DNA of 8,209 nucleotides from Pseudomonadota bacterium (GTDB lineage Bacteria > Pseudomonadota > Gammaproteobacteria > Steroidobacterales > Steroidobacteraceae): contig JAKBBE010000120.1 in the NCBI GenBank assembly GCA_021826035.1, positions 1 through 8,209 of the forward strand, given 5' to 3'. The position numbers and the translations under genes were made by a program. The notes under the pieces are model-generated. The model searched no databases. It was not told where the DNA came from and saw only the letters and a list, made by a program, of their open reading frames with translations. This document shows, piece by piece, positions 7,435 through 8,209 of this stretch. The first letter of the stretch is position 1. The number at the start of each line of letters is the position of its first letter.

Positions 7435-8209
7435 GCGCAACGGCAAAGATGCCGCGCGCAGCGGCACTGAGCGAGCCGCCATCCTGCTGCTGACACTCGG
7501 GGAGGGTGAGGCCGCGCAGGTGCTCAAGCACATGGGCGCCAAGGAGGTCCAGCGCATCGGCGCGGCCATGGCGCGTCTGAGCAACGTCTCGCTCGATGAG
7601 GTGCAGAGCGTCATCACCGAATTCACCGCGAGCGTGGAGCGACAGACCTCGGTCGGCGTCGGCGCCGATGAGTTCCTGCGCAAGGTGCTGGTCGATGCCC
7701 TCGGCGCGGACAAGGCCGAGAGCATCATTGATCGGATCAGCATCGGCCGCAGCACCAAGGGGCTCGAGGCGCTGAAATGGATGGATCCGCGCGCGGTCGC
7801 GGAACTCATTCGACTCGAGCATCCGCAGACCATTGCCATCGTGCTCGCCTATCTCGATCCCGATCAGGCCGCCGAGGTGCTGACGCTGCTGCCGGCCAAC
7901 ATGCGCTCAGAAGTGGTGGCGCGCATCGCGCTGCTCGATGGGGTGCAGCCGAGTGCGCTCAGTGAGCTCGACGACATCATCGAGAAGCAGTTCGCCGGCA
8001 AGTCGACCGGCAAGACGTCCGTGCTCGGCGGTGCCAAGGCGGCCGCCAATATCATCAATTTCCTCGAACCGAGCCAGGAGAGTGTCCTGATGGAGCAGGT
8101 CGCCAAGAGCGATGAGGCGCTCGCCGCGCGCATCGAGGAGCTGGTGTTCGTGTTCGACAACCTGCTCGATCTGGATGACCGCGGGATGCAGGAACTGCTG
8201 CGCCAGGTG
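7427..8209 (+). CDS. fliG: FliG, flagellar motor switch protein (partial, 3' end outside window)
   Basis: FliG is the rotor protein that binds FliF through its N-terminus and meets the stator through its C-terminus, so it generates torque. The window contains 261 residues of roughly 335. Seen: an N-terminal domain with RAAILLLTLGEGEAAQVLKHM (16-36), a middle domain with the EHPQT motif (131-135, followed by IAIVLAYLDP) that contacts FliM, and the start of the C-terminal domain with EELVFVFDNLLDLDDRGMQELLRQV. The charged residues that touch the stator come later in the protein and are not visible. The ATG at 7427 overlaps the fliF stop by 8 bp, indicating coupled translation. fliH, fliI and fliJ would normally follow. 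Confidence 0.97.
   Translation, partial: MSERNGKDAARSGTERAAILLLTLGEGEAAQVLKHMGAKEVQRIGAAMARLSNVSLDEVQSVITEFTASVERQTSVGVGADEFLRKVLVDALGADKAESIIDRISIGRSTKGLEALKWMDPRAVAELIRLEHPQTIAIVLAYLDPDQAAEVLTLLPANMRSEVVARIALLDGVQPSALSELDDIIEKQFAGKSTGKTSVLGGAKAAANIINFLEPSQESVLMEQVAKSDEALAARIEELVFVFDNLLDLDDRGMQELLRQV

Noticed and set aside
6187..7839. Long open frame (550 codons) on the minus strand opposite fliF and fliG
   Set aside because: Low-complexity Arg-rich product, crosses the fliF-fliG junction, and conflicts with two certain genes.

Overview
The window is a chromosomal flagellar locus from a GC-rich Gram-negative bacterium, most probably a gammaproteobacterium with polar, FleQ-type control of flagella. 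This rests on several things: dense GC-rich coding on both strands, FliM/FliN/FliG of the proteobacterial kind, two sigma-54 enhancer-binding regulators that resemble FleQ and FleR/FlrC of Pseudomonas and Vibrio, and -24/-12 promoters in front of flagellar genes. I cannot name the genus from the sequence alone.

Layout. The left arm (positions 1 to 2684, minus strand) is one tight operon read right to left: fliL, fliM, fliN, fliO, fliP. The fliN-fliO and fliO-fliP junctions are 4-bp stop/start overlaps, and fliP runs off the left edge. The centre (2685 to about 3022) is a divergent control region. It holds a perfect -24/-12 promoter facing fliL and a perfect TGTGA-N6-TCACA palindrome of the CRP/Vfr/Clp type. 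The right arm (3023 to 8209, plus strand) reads fleQ-like regulator, a 118-bp control gap, fleR/flrC-like regulator, fliE, fliF, fliG. fliG runs off the right edge. The 118-bp gap holds a second CRP-like palindrome, a -24/-12 promoter, and a hairpin that covers the ribosome binding site of the second regulator.

How the parts fit. The FleQ-like protein would switch on sigma-54 promoters, probably including those of fliL and of the FleR-like gene. The FleR-like gene is followed at 10 nt by fliE and then fliF and fliG, so MS-ring assembly appears tied to expression of the second regulator. FliE, FliF and FliG build the rod junction, MS ring and rotor. FliM and FliN complete the C ring. FliL supports the stators. 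FliO and FliP belong to the flagellar export gate.

The unusual part is the regulatory core. Both enhancer-binding proteins lack the N-terminal receiver-type domain of their known relatives, and no fleS/flrB sensor kinase gene lies between them. The usual fleQ-fleS-fleR two-component cascade therefore seems reduced to two receiver-less AAA+ activators. Control may have moved to promoters, CRP-like sites and possibly an mRNA hairpin.
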